Positions 35,400-49,900 of a stretch of DNA of 64,000 bases are shown one piece after another; position 1 is the first letter of the stretch; every line of letters begins with the position of its first letter. Source of the DNA: Oryzias latipes (lineage: Eukaryota > Chordata > Actinopteri > Beloniformes > Adrianichthyidae). A program made the position numbers and the translations under genes. The notes beneath the pieces were generated by a model, which saw only the letters and a list, made by a program, of their open reading frames with translations, was not told where the DNA came from and did no database searches. Location of the stretch: NCBI RefSeq assembly GCF_002234675.1, contig NC_019880.2, positions 15,737,756-15,801,755 of the forward strand. Reading direction: 5' to 3'.

Positions 35400-37130
35400 G
35401 CACGTTTTTTGGTCTTCTGAAATGTTCCGGAAACACTAAAATAAATAAAAAAAAGGTCATTTGGCAAAAGAGAAAAAGCCCCAAAATGAGTCCAAAAGAG
35501 TCATTGAAGTAACTTGTGATAAGCAGCCCGGAAGAAATGTTAAAAAAAAATGAAATCTTAGCAGTTTTTATTAGGTTTTTCAAATATAAATATTAAAATA
35601 TTCTTTATTCTTTATTGATCCCACATTGAGGAAATTCAATTGTCAAATTCAATTTTGGATTAATTGTGAAGTTTGAATTCTGACTTTGTTTTTTTTTACC
35701 AGACTGGAAAAAGGAAATTTACCTGGTATTTAATAAATTACTCCAACTACTAATAATATGGTCAGCTTTTATTGTGGAAAGAACTTTTAATCTACCAGCC
35801 ATTTTAGTATCTGAACATCCAGAAAAATGTTGTTTTTTTTCCTTGAAAATCGTTGGCTTGTTCCATTTTGAAGACTGACCGTTCTCTCAAACTACCAGAG
35901 ATCTGAAGAAATTGGAAGAACAGCAAACAGGTACTTCACTGAATGTTGGGCTGCACTGCACCCACGCATGCTTTGGTTCCACTTTAGTTTTTTTTTTTTA
36001 TTCTTGCTGAACGAAGCTCTATTGTGATTTTCCTCTCCTCTGGTGTGCAATCTCTGTTTGCGTCAGTCTACATGTCGCATTGGAGGTGAATCAGGAAAAT
36101 TCTTGAAGGCACAACAACACTTTGACCAAAAGTCACATTTTTTCTGCAAATCTTTGAATGTTTTCAGGATTCAGTTGTATATTTTGTCCTAACTGTTTTT
36201 AGCAACACTTTTGTTGAGCTCTATACGAGCCATGGCCAGAAATCTTGTTAATCCGCCCTTGATAGACTTGAGTAGAAATGTTTTTTTGTTTTTTTTATGT
36301 ATCTATTTTTTTTTGTGGTGGTTAAGATGAATTTGGTATTTCTTTAATATTGTGTTGCTGTTATGTTGTTGCTCAGGTAAAATACAATTTGATAGCATTC
36401 ATGATATTTTGTCATAAATATGTTCATTAGCCCTGGTCCAATCTCTGTGCAACAAAACATTTTAGAATCTTTTTATTCAATGAAATCTAATAACATGAAT
36501 TATTATAATATGATTTAATCAAGTTATTTTTACTCCTAAAACAGTTTTTTGTTGCCGTTCTTATTTTGTTAACACAGGTTGTTTTCCCTTTCGGCATATC
36601 CCTTCAGAGGATCAACTTTCACTGATTCGCACAGGTTTGCCAGAGATTTTTACGCCCTGCCTGACACAACCCTGGATTTTAACCGGGCTGGGGACCGGCA
36701 CATGGGCAGTGTTTTTATCGAAATTGTAAAAAAGCGTTTTAAAGTTAAATGTTTTAGGGGACTAATCTTAAATGTAATAGTTTTAATTGTATAGAAATTG
36801 GCTAAATTAGATTTTTGTATTTTGCTATTTGATGTTTTATAGCTGACATGTAGGTAAAAAAAGTGAGCTTTTACCAAAGAGACATTATTTTTCCAGTTTA
36901 ATGAATAAACCATTTACTATTTGCCAGATTTTGGTTTTTACTTTTTATTTATTTATCTATTCATTTTTTCATTGTTCAATTGTTTGCCAATTATGGTTGT
37001 TTGTGTTTGTTTACTGGTTTTTATGAAAACGCTGAATAAAACGAAAGGCCTCAAAATAATAGAAACTGAAAGCAGTTTTGTTTTTCTTTTGTGTCCTCTC
37101 TACAATGGGGTGACCTCACTTGATTGTGAA
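35400..37130. other. AT-rich intergenic DNA with a repeat fragment
   Basis: No exon recognised. At 36630-36712 a block (GTTTGCCAGAGATTTTTACG, CCTGCCTGACACAACCCTGG, CCGGGCTGGGGACCGGCAC) matches a common teleost repeat. Confidence 0.55.
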
Positions 37131-37490
37131 TGGTTGAGGGCGGCCGCTGTTCGCCAGAATCAACAGGTCTCCTCGCAGCCTGACTGTGCCCTCCAGTGGA
37201 CGCGCGGAGCCTGATGCCGCCGGGAGATCAGCCATGTTCCTCTGGCGTCACTGTGGGGATTAAAACCACGTTTTTGTTTCTTTGATCGGGAAGCTTTGTG
37301 GAGGGAAATAATACAACTGCAGGGGGTTGAGCTCACTTCGATGCGACATGCGTGGAAGCAGCCGCGATCAGCTCTCCAGGATGAGGACACAGCGAGGCGG
37401 CGGCGCGTCTTGAGCCGCGGAAGACACGAGGATTAAGCGCAGATCTGAAGTTTGGAGGGATTTCTTCTTCAGCGTTGAGAGGGTTTGTAT
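37131..37490 (+). promoter_or_regulatory. CpG-rich region, likely promoter / 5' UTR exon of the cytospin-like gene
   Basis: An island of CpG (GGGCGGCCGCTG, GGACGCGCGGAGCC, GAGGCGGCGGCGCGTC, GAGCCGCGGAAG) stands out from the AT-rich surroundings. It lies 0.5-0.9 kb upstream of the ATG at 37988. No TATA box is evident. The exact first exon and donor are not determined. Confidence 0.5.
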
Positions 37491-37987
37491 CTGTTTTTCT
37501 TGTTTGTTTGTTTTTCAAATCACAGATGTGTGAGCAAAAAGTTGAGTGAATCTTACGCGCGTTTGGATAATGGATGAAAGTTTGGCACAGAGTGACCGAC
37601 ATTTGGACGCGCACAAACAAAGATGTAATGTTTATTTGTACCAGTTTAGGTGTTATCAAAATGACAATTTCAACGTTTTCCTCTTGTTTGGTCGCTTTTC
37701 TGAACTCAAAGGTGATCCCACATTTTAGTTTTTATCAGCTGGGGGACACATGTAGTGTCCAAACTCGGCTTCCGTGTAATTTAACCCTAATATTAAATAT
37801 ATTTCCTGCCAAGTAAATAGTGTTGTGATCTGCATGTAAACACTCCAAAAAAACCTTTAAGTCAATCACCTCTGGACTCTGTAGTCGCTTCCTCAGCTTG
37901 TGTGGAGCACCAACTTAGTGGATGTTCTGTGCGCATGCGTGTAGGTGAGCTGGACCTGAGGCACCTGCAGGGCCACATCACTGCAGA

Positions 37988-40900
37988 ATGGGCAACTTTT
38001 CAAGCAAGGACAACCACGGACCTGTAGGTAAGTGAGCAGCACACCCACATCATCCTGAGTAGTATTCATTTAGAGTCATTTCTGCTGAAATCCAGTGTAA
38101 CTAGTTTTTTTTTAGAACAAAGTTTGGGTCTTTCTGTTTTGAGGTAAGTTCTTTACCGCTGCATCCGAATAGTCAAGAGAGTGAAATCCAACCCAGGAGT
38201 AAAGGAGTAATTGTGAAACTGAAAGCAACACAGGAGAAATCAGCTGGTGTGTGTGTGTGGCTGCAGGAGTCTTGGCATCCCTCCTCAGTGACTGGTCATT
38301 CTCCTCGCGTCCCTGTGCGAGCTGTTCTTGGCCCCGCCTGGCCAGCTGTGATGAATCGGCAGAATTCCCCAGCTGAGTACAAGGGCAGCAGATTAATCAT
38401 ACGAAGCAGTCTGACACACACTCGCAGAGGCCATATAGACACACACATACTTATTCTTTCTGGTTAAGTTTATTGGCCACCCATGCAGATCTCTGGAAGA
38501 ACACTTGGGGGTTTGGAGTGGAGAAAAGTGGGGGAAAGAGTAAGGAATAGCATTCGAGCAAGAGGAAGAGTTCGTTTTTTAGGGCCTTGAAGCGAGTGAT
38601 GCATCGTTCTGTCATGTTCGACTGTTGCTCAAACATCACTCATAAGAAATTATGAAAAAAAAAAAAAGAGCTTCAGGGATTTTGACCAAACAAGGAAACG
38701 AAAAGAAGGAGACAACATTCCCATTGGTTCCTTGATGTTTAAAATTATTGCTGGTGCCACACTGTGGTAGGTGGGGGTGGGGGGGGGGGGGGGTGTTAAG
38801 CCCAAAAGGTATAAATCAGTTGTGTAACTTTGTTATTATTTTAGAAATTTAACACATATATTCATGCAGCTTAGTTGAATTATCTGCCTGGACTTGGGAA
38901 AGAAATGTTGGAGGAACACAATGGATGAGCAGTTCAGGAGGAATGTCTGTATGACGGCATTCATCTTCAGAGGCCTGGACGGTCAGATGGTCAGTGTAAT
39001 TCTGGCCGCCCCACGGCATGGTGTGGTTAGTGAGAACACACCAGACTGCTGAGGCCAGAACGTTGTGCTTCACTGTGTTTACCCATCGGTTTACAGTCTC
39101 TCTTTGAGGCTCACTCAAACAGGACATTTCAGTTGAGTTGTGTTGTTTGCCTTCAAATATGTCTTTTTTGTGTGTGTGTGTGTGTGCTCCTCATCACAAA
39201 AGGATGCTCGATAACATCTGCACAGCATCACTGTTGATAAATATTAAAAAGATAATCATCGGCAGTTTAGTTTTACCAGCATAGTTCTGCTTTGTCCATG
39301 CAGCCCAATGGCTGGGATTCAGTGAGCGCGCCTGTACCAGAGTTCAATGTGTTGGCCATGTGGGCGTCTTTGGAAATGTCAAAGACAGACAATGCTTGTA
39401 AACAGAAGAGACTTACTGGGCTGCATGATGTGAGGACAACTTGTGATGTGCGATTTCAGTGTTCAATATTGCAATGAGGATATTAGTTGCGATACCTAAA
39501 CAAATAGAATGTTGTTTACACCCGATACTATGCCTTGGTGTGAAATGTAAAAAAGCGGTGCAAATGTTGCACCCTGCTTTTTCTTTCCCAGCTCTTTTCC
39601 AAAATATGAAAAACTTTGTGTCATAAATCTGGAATCGCAATTGTAAATCTTTCCTCCATGATCAATCGTCAAATGGATGGCATTTCCATAAATTAAAGTG
39701 GTCGCCATCCATCCGTCAAATCCAAGTCCCTGATTGGTCAAAGATCAACTTGATTTAATTTTCAACGCACGTTTGATGGATGTGCGTTTAATACGTATGT
39801 CCTGAAAACAGTTGTGGAAACTATCAAAACTATGAATGTGAAAGTTTTCAACGTGGAAGCCAGCATTTACACAGACGTTTTATTGGAAGTGGTCTCTTGT
39901 ACGCATGATTCCTTGAGGCGGTGTGGACATATAAATGCTGAAGCTGAAGTATGAGGTTGGGTTTTCTGATGGAACTATGAACAAAGAAGGAAAATAAATG
40001 AATTTAAAGGCAAAGTTCAAGATGTACATAGTGCCGGTCCTTTGACCATCACTGTTTACACTTTCTCACAACATTTTCTAATATTTTTTCTTGATGTGCT
40101 TCTTTGGAATTACGGAATTACTTGGGAATACTCTGCCTCTTTTACGTTTTGCCTTTCTGAGAATTTAACCTTAATACACTGTGGTGAATAGCACCAGGGT
40201 TCACTTGCAAAGACCCTGTGGTGAATAGTTGAACCAGGGTTGTTTTTTTTTTTTGGACCAATCAACACCTGCTAATGGAAAGGGACTGATTGAGGACAGA
40301 CAGGCGATCTCCTAATTCCGTCACTACTCTCTTACCTCTAAAAGACTATGTGGTGGCTTGGATCTTAACTCAATTCAGACAAGTACTACTTGGAAAAAAA
40401 ATGGATGCCAATTATGAATTTGGTCCATTTTCCAAAGTAAAAAACGAATAGATATAGACATTTTACGAAGACTGTTTATGAATCCACTGTGATCTGTTGA
40501 TGAAAACTTAGATGTTTTTTACAAAAGTAAATTTAAATACATTGTTTTTCAAATGAAAAGTCATTCAATGCATTGCGGTCAATATTCGCCAATCTAGTGA
40601 GCATCAATGCAAACAGGCTTTTGCTTGAGGGATATTTCCAGGGAACTGGATTTTGGAATAGTAGATTCAGACACGCCAACTAAAGGGTTAATGCACTATA
40701 TAGTAGTGAGTAAATGAGGGAACTCAGACAAGATTAATTTATATTTCTGTTGTTCCCTTTTTGTGAACATTGCTTTAATACACATGTAGGGGTAGAAAAT
40801 AATTAAGAAATGATTAAAAACCATTTTTGGTTTAACGCATTTCTTTCGTCTGCAGGCTCCCATCTGGAGAACTTCCACACACCACCTTCTTCTCCGCTGA

Positions 40901-43900
40901 GTGATGGGACTGGATCCAGCCCCAGTCCTGCCCAGCTTCAAGGGTCCCCTACGGTTCAAGCTTCATCCTCCCCTGCATCACCAGTCGCTACGACAAGCGG
41001 GAAGAAGGCACAACTCAGCCCCCCAGTCTCTCCCAGGATTCCCATTCCACCCCCCGACTGGAGTCCCCCTCCACCAGCTAGTCCTGGAGTTACCCCCTTG
41101 CACAAGAGATCAGGATGCACTTTTGGAGGCAGAGGTCGATCTTCTTTGGGGAGGAACGGGGCTCCTCCGAGCTCCACACCAAGAACTTTGCCCTCTCCTA
41201 TAAAGAGTGTGGACATTAGCCCAATAAAGAGCCCTTCCTCGGTGTCCGCTGCTGCACCTGTTACCTGCTCTGTGGGGCAGAGCTTAAAGGAAAGAGACGG
41301 TGGTGAGGGGCAGCCTGTGGCACAGACCCCTGAGGATACACAAAGCCAGGATCGGGAGCTAGTGGAGCTGTTGAAAGAGTGTGCATCGACGCTGGGAGTC
41401 ACTTCAAGCCAGGACGGGACTCCAAAAGCAAAAGGCAAGGCAGCAACACATTTATCAGCATCAAATGAAATGTATCAATATCATTTCAAAACCCTTTTAT
41501 TCAATTTATTTTCAATTACATTTTTCAGCACTGATAGTGTCTTTTCATATTTCTACCTTTTTTAGAGATACTCAAACATCTGCTGACAGAGGTGAACAGT
41601 TTAAAGACTACTTTAAAGGTGAGCTGAGCTTGATGCTTTTATTTATCAATAATGCACCATGCACTGTGGTGTAGTGGTTAGCACTCTCGCTTCACATTGT
41701 GAGAACTATTTTAAATTCCGTCCGGGATCCTTCTGTGTGGAGTTTGCATGCTCTCCTCATGCATGTTTAGGTTTTCTATGTGGATGAAAGAGGATCATCT
41801 TAAAATGAATGAAAAACCACCAACCTCTAAATTTTGAAAAACAAACAAACATTGAAAGTAGGAAAACAGTTTTAATCTCAAAAGTACATATTGGAAACTT
41901 GAGATATTAAAAGTTAGGGGGGAAAAATTGAAGAAAGAAAATACAAATTTGAAACATAAATAAAAAATGTAAACCTAAAACTGTTTCCAAATGAAAAATC
42001 ATGTTTATTATTTTCCTTTTTTTTCAGTCCTCAGTTTACAGTTTCATTTCAGACTTTTCAAGTTTTGACTGTTGAGCCTAATTTTACGTGGGGGCGGGGC
42101 TTGTTTCAGATTTACAATTTTTATTTCAAATGTTTCTTTTAAGATTAAAATTGATTTTATTTCAAATTTAAATTTTTATTTTTCATATTTTTAATCATTC
42201 CTGTAATGTTAAAAGGCACTTCTAATAAAGAGTCATACAAAGTGCATGTAATTATATTTATAAAAACAGTTTTTAAAGCTGAGCAGAGAGCTGGGAAAAA
42301 TAAAATCTACTTTTTCCAAAAAATAAATCCTCTAAAACAGGGGTGGCGAACAAGTTTGACACAAAGAGCCGAAATTCTTTACTGTGAGAGTCAAAGAGCC
42401 ACACCACGCACTGACCTGCCAATAATAATAATATTAATAATAATAATGGCTTAGATCTATCTGCGCTTTTTCTTGGTGCTCAATGCGCTTACAATGTCTC
42501 CATTATTCATTCATACTTGGTGATGGTAACTACTAATGTAGCCTCAGCTGCCCTGGGGCAGACTGACAGAGGCGTGGCTAACAGTTCACGCCTACGGTCC
42601 CTCTGACCATCACCGGGACATTCATACACTTTCACCCACCAGTGGAGCCACACTGGAGGCAGGGAGGGTGAAGTGTCTTGCCCAGGGACACAACGACAGC
42701 TGGCTGGAGGGAGCAGGGATCGACCTGTTCTACCGCCTGAGCCATACTGCCGACAAGATGTACACACACATACACGCAATTAAAGCCATATTATATCCCA
42801 TAACACACTCCTCTCCTTACAGTAAACAGCAAGTATTGCACCTGTGTTTATTTCAAGGAAAGTGTCCACCCTCAATACACACATCAAATGCAGCTTAGCC
42901 AGAGTTAACAGGGTTAACCCTGATTCATTTTAGTTACTATGCTTATGAAGCAGGGTTTAACCTGAGCTTCATAAGCATGTCTCTTTGCAGGCGGCATTTT
43001 CAGGGTTTCCAAGACGATGTTGTTCTGCATAATGCTCATTCCTGCACTTTTGTACTATTCGGGGGGTGAGGGTGTCTTCTTTCATGTCCTCACATCACTC
43101 CTTAGCGTTCTTATGCTGTCCTCTCCTAGGTCCTCTTTACTGAAGTCATACAACAACACATTAGGTGCACCGCACCACAGTCGTATGGTCGTGAAAATAC
43201 GGTATATAGAAAATATGGTAAGAGGCAAAGAGGCGCATTCTTACTGGCCGAGAGCCGATGCAGCTCACGAGCCGTGTGTTCGCCACCCCTGATCTAAAAC
43301 AACAAATTCGAATGAATCGATTAATTGCCCCACCCAACAATCTTGTTTTTCATTCACTTTAAGATGACCCTAATTTGACCCCACAGTGTAAATTCATGCT
43401 TCTTAGGCTAATTGGTGTTTCTAACTTACCTCCAGGTCTGCATGTGAGTGGGATTTTGTGGCCCTGAAACAGACTGGTGACCTGTTCAGGGATCTACTCT
43501 GCCTTCGCCCAACAGTAGTAGCAGCAACCCCATGACCCCGAAAGAGATTCAGGGGTTCAAAAGATTGATTGATGGACGGATGGATGGATAGCTATAGTTT
43601 TTCAAATCGTTTCCTTACCAAAAGTGAAGTATTTTAACATAATCTTACTTGTTCCAAAATGGGTCACACCATTTAACTTAATGGATATGCACACTAAAGG
43701 AAGCTATCCATGACTTTTGGCAGATCTCATGACCTTTCAGCCACAAGATTACACCATTCTGTGTGTGTGTGTTTGTGTGTGTGTCCATCACAACAGAGCC
43801 TGGCCAGGCCCTGCTCGGCCCCATAGGAGCTCAGCTTTACTAATTAAAGTCTTTCCTGCGTTCTGCCTCTCCTGAGAGGCCCCAGAGGAGGAGAATCATA

Positions 43901-46900
43901 GAGCATCTTCTGTAAGATAGTGTTGACAGTTATAGCTCCCTTTGAAAGTAAAGTAGATTGGATCTCATAGTAGGAAAGCACCTAATAAGGGAAGACTTGA
44001 AAGACAAATCTCTTCCTCGAGCTGCAGTAAAAAGAGATTCCTCTCTGCAGCTTTTATGTTGCATAAGACGGTAGAAGCTGAATAAAATTCAGCCCTCTTC
44101 TTCTTGACTCTCCTTATTCTTCAGAATATGATACAGTATTTGGTCATTTCCTGTTGGTCGTCCTGTTCGTGACACTCCCTTATGAGGGTTGTTGCTGGAG
44201 GCTCCCAGTTTCCTTTGTGTCTGTCATAGATTACAGCAGCTGGAACAACCCAAACCAAAAGGCCTCCTTTTCCATCTGCAGGTTTTTTACAGTCCTCACT
44301 TTGGAATTGTTTTAGAGTCCGCTTTCTGGCAAATCTGAACATTTTTTCATACTTTTCCTCATCCATTCCATGCCCTTATAAGGTGCACAGAAATTTAATC
44401 CTAGATGCAGGTCAGCTAACCTCAGAGAGACTGTGGCAAGGCCCTCTGTTATGGAAATAGGAGCAATTCAACACCGTGTTTACATGGGCTCTCAGTAGGG
44501 CGATATGAGCTAGTGAAGCTGGACGTAATGAGCCCTCTTGGTCTGTTCTGCCATTCCAAATCTGTGTTTGTAGAGAATGGAATTGCAGAATGGAGGTGGG
44601 GGTTCATATTCAGCTGTTCAGGACACAAAACCTGTTTTGTGTTGTGCTGTGCGATAAGGCGGTGTGGGCTGGAGGCTGCGACTTTACTGATTCGCCAAGA
44701 GTTTTTGTGGCACTTTTAAAGACCCACTCCGATAAAAATCCCATTATTGCTGTTTGACACGTTCTTGTGGCATGTTCTCATCATGGAGAACATATATTTA
44801 GGAATTTAAGCTAAAAATAGCATTTCTGAGTTTTTCTTTATTCAGAATGTTGTGAATCAGGAGAGGACGGAAGAAATTCCTACACCAACAGTCCCCCCCA
44901 CAACTTAGAATTGAATTTCTAGTAAACTACTGCCGCTCTGCAGAAACTATGTTTTAGAAAACAACACAGTTTTTTCTTATTTTGGCTAAAAAAAGAAAAC
45001 CCGACATATTCATATTTTTAACTTTTAAAATAGATCAGAAGATGATTGGAGTGGGACTTTAAGACTTGTAAACAGATGCAAAATCTTCCCCTTTTTTTCT
45101 TTTTGCCTGGTTCCCCAGCTTTCGTTGTAAAACATTTCCCCTCTTTTAGCATAGAAACAGTTATTAACCTTCCTCTTTCTTTAGCCTTTTCTCCGTTTGT
45201 CTGCTTCTACTTGGTTCGTCATCCTTTCATTTGTGGACACTTTGTTTCACTTTTCGGATCTGACCCTGTGTTTTCTCTGTTTGTGTAAATAAAGTTACCA
45301 TGACCTCTAAAGACACTCCGATCATCTTTTAAGCTCTTTTTAAGACCAGTCGAAAGAAGTACATGGATCTATTTGTCTACAAGTGGATGCATCAGAATGG
45401 AGCAGAGCAGGGAGCTTGTGGCTTGCCGTAGTAACCTCTATGTCACTCCTTTAAGCTTTTTATATCCGCATTTTTGCCTTTGAGACTGATTCAAAACTAC
45501 TTAAATAAAGAAATACTCAGAATTGCAATTCTGAGTGTAATTTTCTTTATATATGTCCTCCATCATAAGAAAAATGCTACAAGAACATGTCAGAAATCAC
45601 AAAAACATGATTTTCATAGGAATGCGTCTCATTCCTTTACCTTTTTCTTATCTGATGCCTTCTGTTTTTGCAAAAGTCTGCAACTTCCTCCATGTTCACT
45701 CAGCATCTGTCTGTGCTTACGTGCTTGACCAGCCTTCAGCTTCTTAAGTCAGAGAAAACAGTCCAATTGGAGCAGAGGGGAGTTGTTGGTGTGTGTGTGT
45801 GTGTGTGTGTGGGGCTGGTCAGATTTGGGCTCCCGACCATTGATTTCAAAGCCCTGCCTTAAAATCAGATCCAGGTGACTGCCTCATGAGTCTCTCTCTG
45901 GCCCGGGTTCTTCTTGCTACACTAACTTTCCTCAGAGAGAGCTTGTATCTGGATGTCACACAGGCTAGTTACATGTCCAAAGAAGACTTACTGTAGTTTG
46001 GAAGGATCGGCGCTAGATTGCACGCTGTTGAGTTTTCGTGTGCTAGTTCTTGTGAATCTAATTTCCAACCTCTAAATAGGAACCTTGCGTGCTCTCTAAC
46101 TAATTTTGCCGTGTCACATGAGGATTTTCTGACTTGAGTGGCTGCTAAGGTCAGAACAAAGCGTGTCTTGCTGGGTCTAGCAGTACATTCTCACACTTTT
46201 TCAGCACAGACTACAGACTGTAAAAAAGTGAAGGCCTGTTGTAGAGTTGGGATGTTTCCCTTGACTATAGTGCGAGTGGGTGTGGAGGTAAACTTGGGAC
46301 AAACGCTTGGAAAAGACTTTTTCTAGTATTTCTAAACGTTCCCAGGAATTCTTAGGATTTGGGAGTAAAGAAAGTTTTGCGCCTGTCGAGGCTCAATGCT
46401 GCAGCTGGTCCTGCAGAGAGGCGTGAGGTCAAACGCCAAGGGACTGAGTGTGTGTAGAAGGAAAAAAAAAGACAATCCACGCCCTTATCTCATCGTTAAC
46501 CAAGGAGTGCCCCTTCCTGTTTTCCTGAGCTAACGCGCTCCAGTTGGAGTGTCAACATCCAGATAAGAAAGACACCAAGAAAACAACTTCCTGCCAGACC
46601 CCAATGGGTATTTTAGAGCCTTTTTATTCCATGTGGGTCAAACAGTCGGGAGCCACCGTTCATTTCATGTTGTCAGGCAGATCACAACAATGTGGTGCAA
46701 GAATCAAAGGGGGGGGTTGTGGGAGTGGAGGAAAGGAATATGAAATGTGTGTGTGTGTGTGTGTGTGTGTGCGTCCAGAGTAATCAGGTCCAGCTGCGGT
46801 CTTGAGTCACTGGTCAGATGAGGGAGCGACTTGGCGCAGACTTGTCCTCCTCCTCCTCCACATCTCTATCCATTCTTCATCTAATTACCAACATTTCCAG

Positions 46901-49900
46901 CCCCTCTGCTCCTCTGCATTCCATCCCAGCCTCTGACTTGCATTACTTGCAGCCTCTAGACTGTCTCCTTTCTGCCAATGTGTGATTTCATCCACTTTAA
47001 CACATTTACACTTTAAAAAAAAATATTTGCCTTTTTAATTTGAATAAATCTGTTTGTCTTTTAATATCTTTGGTTTGAGGGAACCCTTCTGATGTGTGGT
47101 GGGAATGTTTGCTCATGTCTGAAAACTAATATACCGAAAGACAAGCAAAAACATTTTTCCTCATGTGCAAAAGTATAAAAACAGATCATTAGCTCACAGG
47201 GCTACAGTTTCACCGAAGAGTTTCGCAATGTTTTCTTGGCCCGGCCTCAGAGTGTTGTTTTAATTGTTTTTTTCTTCCTTTTTCTCTGGATGCCTCCAAA
47301 CTTGTCTGGGTTTGGATTTTTTCCAAAAGAATTAGGAAATATAAAAGCATAAACCTATCAGAATTCATGATTCAGATATGATTTATTAGGGTTGATCTGC
47401 CAAGTGCGCTACGCCTAAGCATGTTTTAGGGTTTCAACTTAGGTTTGCTTCCTTTTTTATTCCCCCATTTCACATTAAGTAATGTTACCGTTGGCTAAAT
47501 GTACTTTAATTGTTTCAAACGAGGCAAAAAAAAATATTATTTTATTTATTTTTTTCATAAAAAGTCAATTATTTCTTAGATAAAAAAATCTAGTGTGATT
47601 TATGTAACTCAATAAAAATTGTTTTGCTATTGAACTTCTAAAGATCCACTCCAATGAAAATTGGGTTTTTGCTGTTCTTAATATGTTCTTGTGGCATTTG
47701 TCTCATGATGGAGGACATATATGAAGAAAATAAGCGTCAAATTGTATTTCTAAGTATTTCTTTATTCGAATTTTTAATGTACAAAAATCCTAGAAAACTA
47801 TGTTTTCTTCATTTTATCTTAAAATGTCATCATCATAATTAACACACTACTGGGAACACTTTTAAAATCGATTAAAAGACGATCGGAGTGTGGCTATAAT
47901 TGTTTTAATTTCTTATCCAGACGGAGCGTGAAGAATGGCTGCAGTTCCAAGCGGACCTCCAGGTGGCGGTGGCGGTGGCGGACCGTTTGAGAGCTGAGAT
48001 GGAGGAAGAGCTGGTTGCTCTCCGAAAAGCCCACAAAGACACAGAGAGGGAGCTGGCGGCTGCCCTGCAGAGGCAGAAGGAGGCTGACATGCAGCTGGTC
48101 TCCCTGCAAGGAGAGCTGAAGGAGAGCAGGCAAAGACTGACCATTTTGACCAGGGCCCCCGAGAAAGGTGAGGCCCGGGATCCGCATCAGACGCCAGACA
48201 GGTCCGGTGCAGAATCTAAGTCTGAACACAAAGACGGGAGTGAAAGAGGCAGGGGCATGGGAAGTAAAAGTCCAAGTGATGCCGGTGAAGGTGCAAGAAC
48301 GGATTGTAAAGGTGGGACTAAAGGGTATCTGAGAAATGTGACCAATGAGGACAGAGATGGGAAGGATGTGCAGCCCAGTGAGCCTCGAAGAGCTGTGACC
48401 TCAGAGAGGTCAAGGTGAGATTCAGTGTCTGCTATTGAAATTTCCTAAAGCTTTTTTGTGTTGTATTTGTCTGCCATTTTAGTCCTTAATGTTTATTCTT
48501 CATGGGCTATCTGTAGCTGTCCTTCAGCAGCTTACTCAGGGACGGTGTAATCATCACCTGCTTTGTCATCATTTTTTCTCTTTCTGCTGCAGAAGTCTGT
48601 CCAGATTACCTGCCTCCCCTGACTCCCCCACCACGCAGAATGGACCAACTCAACCCAAGGCTGCTTTAACACTTGAAGCCACCAAGGTGATATGCTTCCT
48701 TTTTAGGGGAGCTAACCCAGCCCTGTCACCATTCACCTCATTTAAACACGTTTGGTGCTTTATTTTTCAAGAACTTTGGACAGCAGAGAGCACGGAGAAG
48801 TTTGGATTGGCAGGACAGCCAGTTGAACAGCGATGCAGGTACGTGCAAAGCTGGGACGCAACATGTTTAGGCCTGAGATTATTCTGCATCTCAGAGACTT
48901 TGAAGTATTTTTGAGTAGTGGACAGACGTTTGTCCAGGTTGCCGTCTTTACTTAGTGCACTAAATAAGGCGTAACCCATTTTGTAAAGCACACCGAATCT
49001 ACAAGTGATTCCGTAATTTGAACTGTTTTTTTTTTGTTATTATTGACTTTAATTTTTTGTTTTTAGAAATTTTCAGATAAGACCAGCATTGAAAACACCA
49101 AATGAATATTTTGTATATAGTACAGAGTACATAAATGAAAATAGGTATGAGATATAAGAAAAACTCTTGAATAGATGAGACATGAAAAGAGGAATATATT
49201 GGCTTTTATCTATGTCAGCATTAAATTCTCTGTTTTTAACAAGCATCACATTATCGTCATATTGTGAAAAATGTTTTTATTTGTTCATTTTAGACACTTG
49301 TTTCATGTTTATGATCATTCTGACTTTATTTTGAATTATAATCGTATATAGTAAGACTATTCTACAAATTGTTTTCCTTTCAAGGTGATGCTAAATTTGG
49401 TGGAGTCGTGGATTTAGTGGTTCACTGCAGATTAGTATTATTTATATTTCCTCAATTTGATTGTTTTGATTCTGTTTTTTTCTCAATTTTAATTTTTGGA
49501 AACTGAGTAGAATAAAAAATGATAAAGAATGTTGTACCGTTGCTAACTATCAGATGGATCTTACTAAATGTTATTTTACAAAAATCAATGTTTTTTAAAT
49601 GTTGACAAAAGAAACGAGTGTTTTAAATGAGCTTCTTTGACTTTATAAAGAAATACAGATCTACAGATAATAGAAATAAACTATGAATGGCATCTCTAAC
49701 TGTTGCTTCACATTGCAGGAAAGCGTGAGGAGTCCCTGAATAAGCATAACTCGGCTCTCACTGAGCTGCCGCACACAAAGTGAGTTCTCACACGCACACT
49801 CTCCCGTTATAACAGTCAGGGTTCTGTCCAATCCATAGAAAAAAGGATTTTATACCCCATTAGTAATTGTCTTGCTGTTAGATCCCAGGATGGTCTGAGT

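Noticed and set aside
48489-48914. 141-codon + strand frame across cytospin-like exons 5-6
   Set aside because: It matches exon 5 only in part and reads exon 6 in the wrong frame; the spliced model is in frame throughout.
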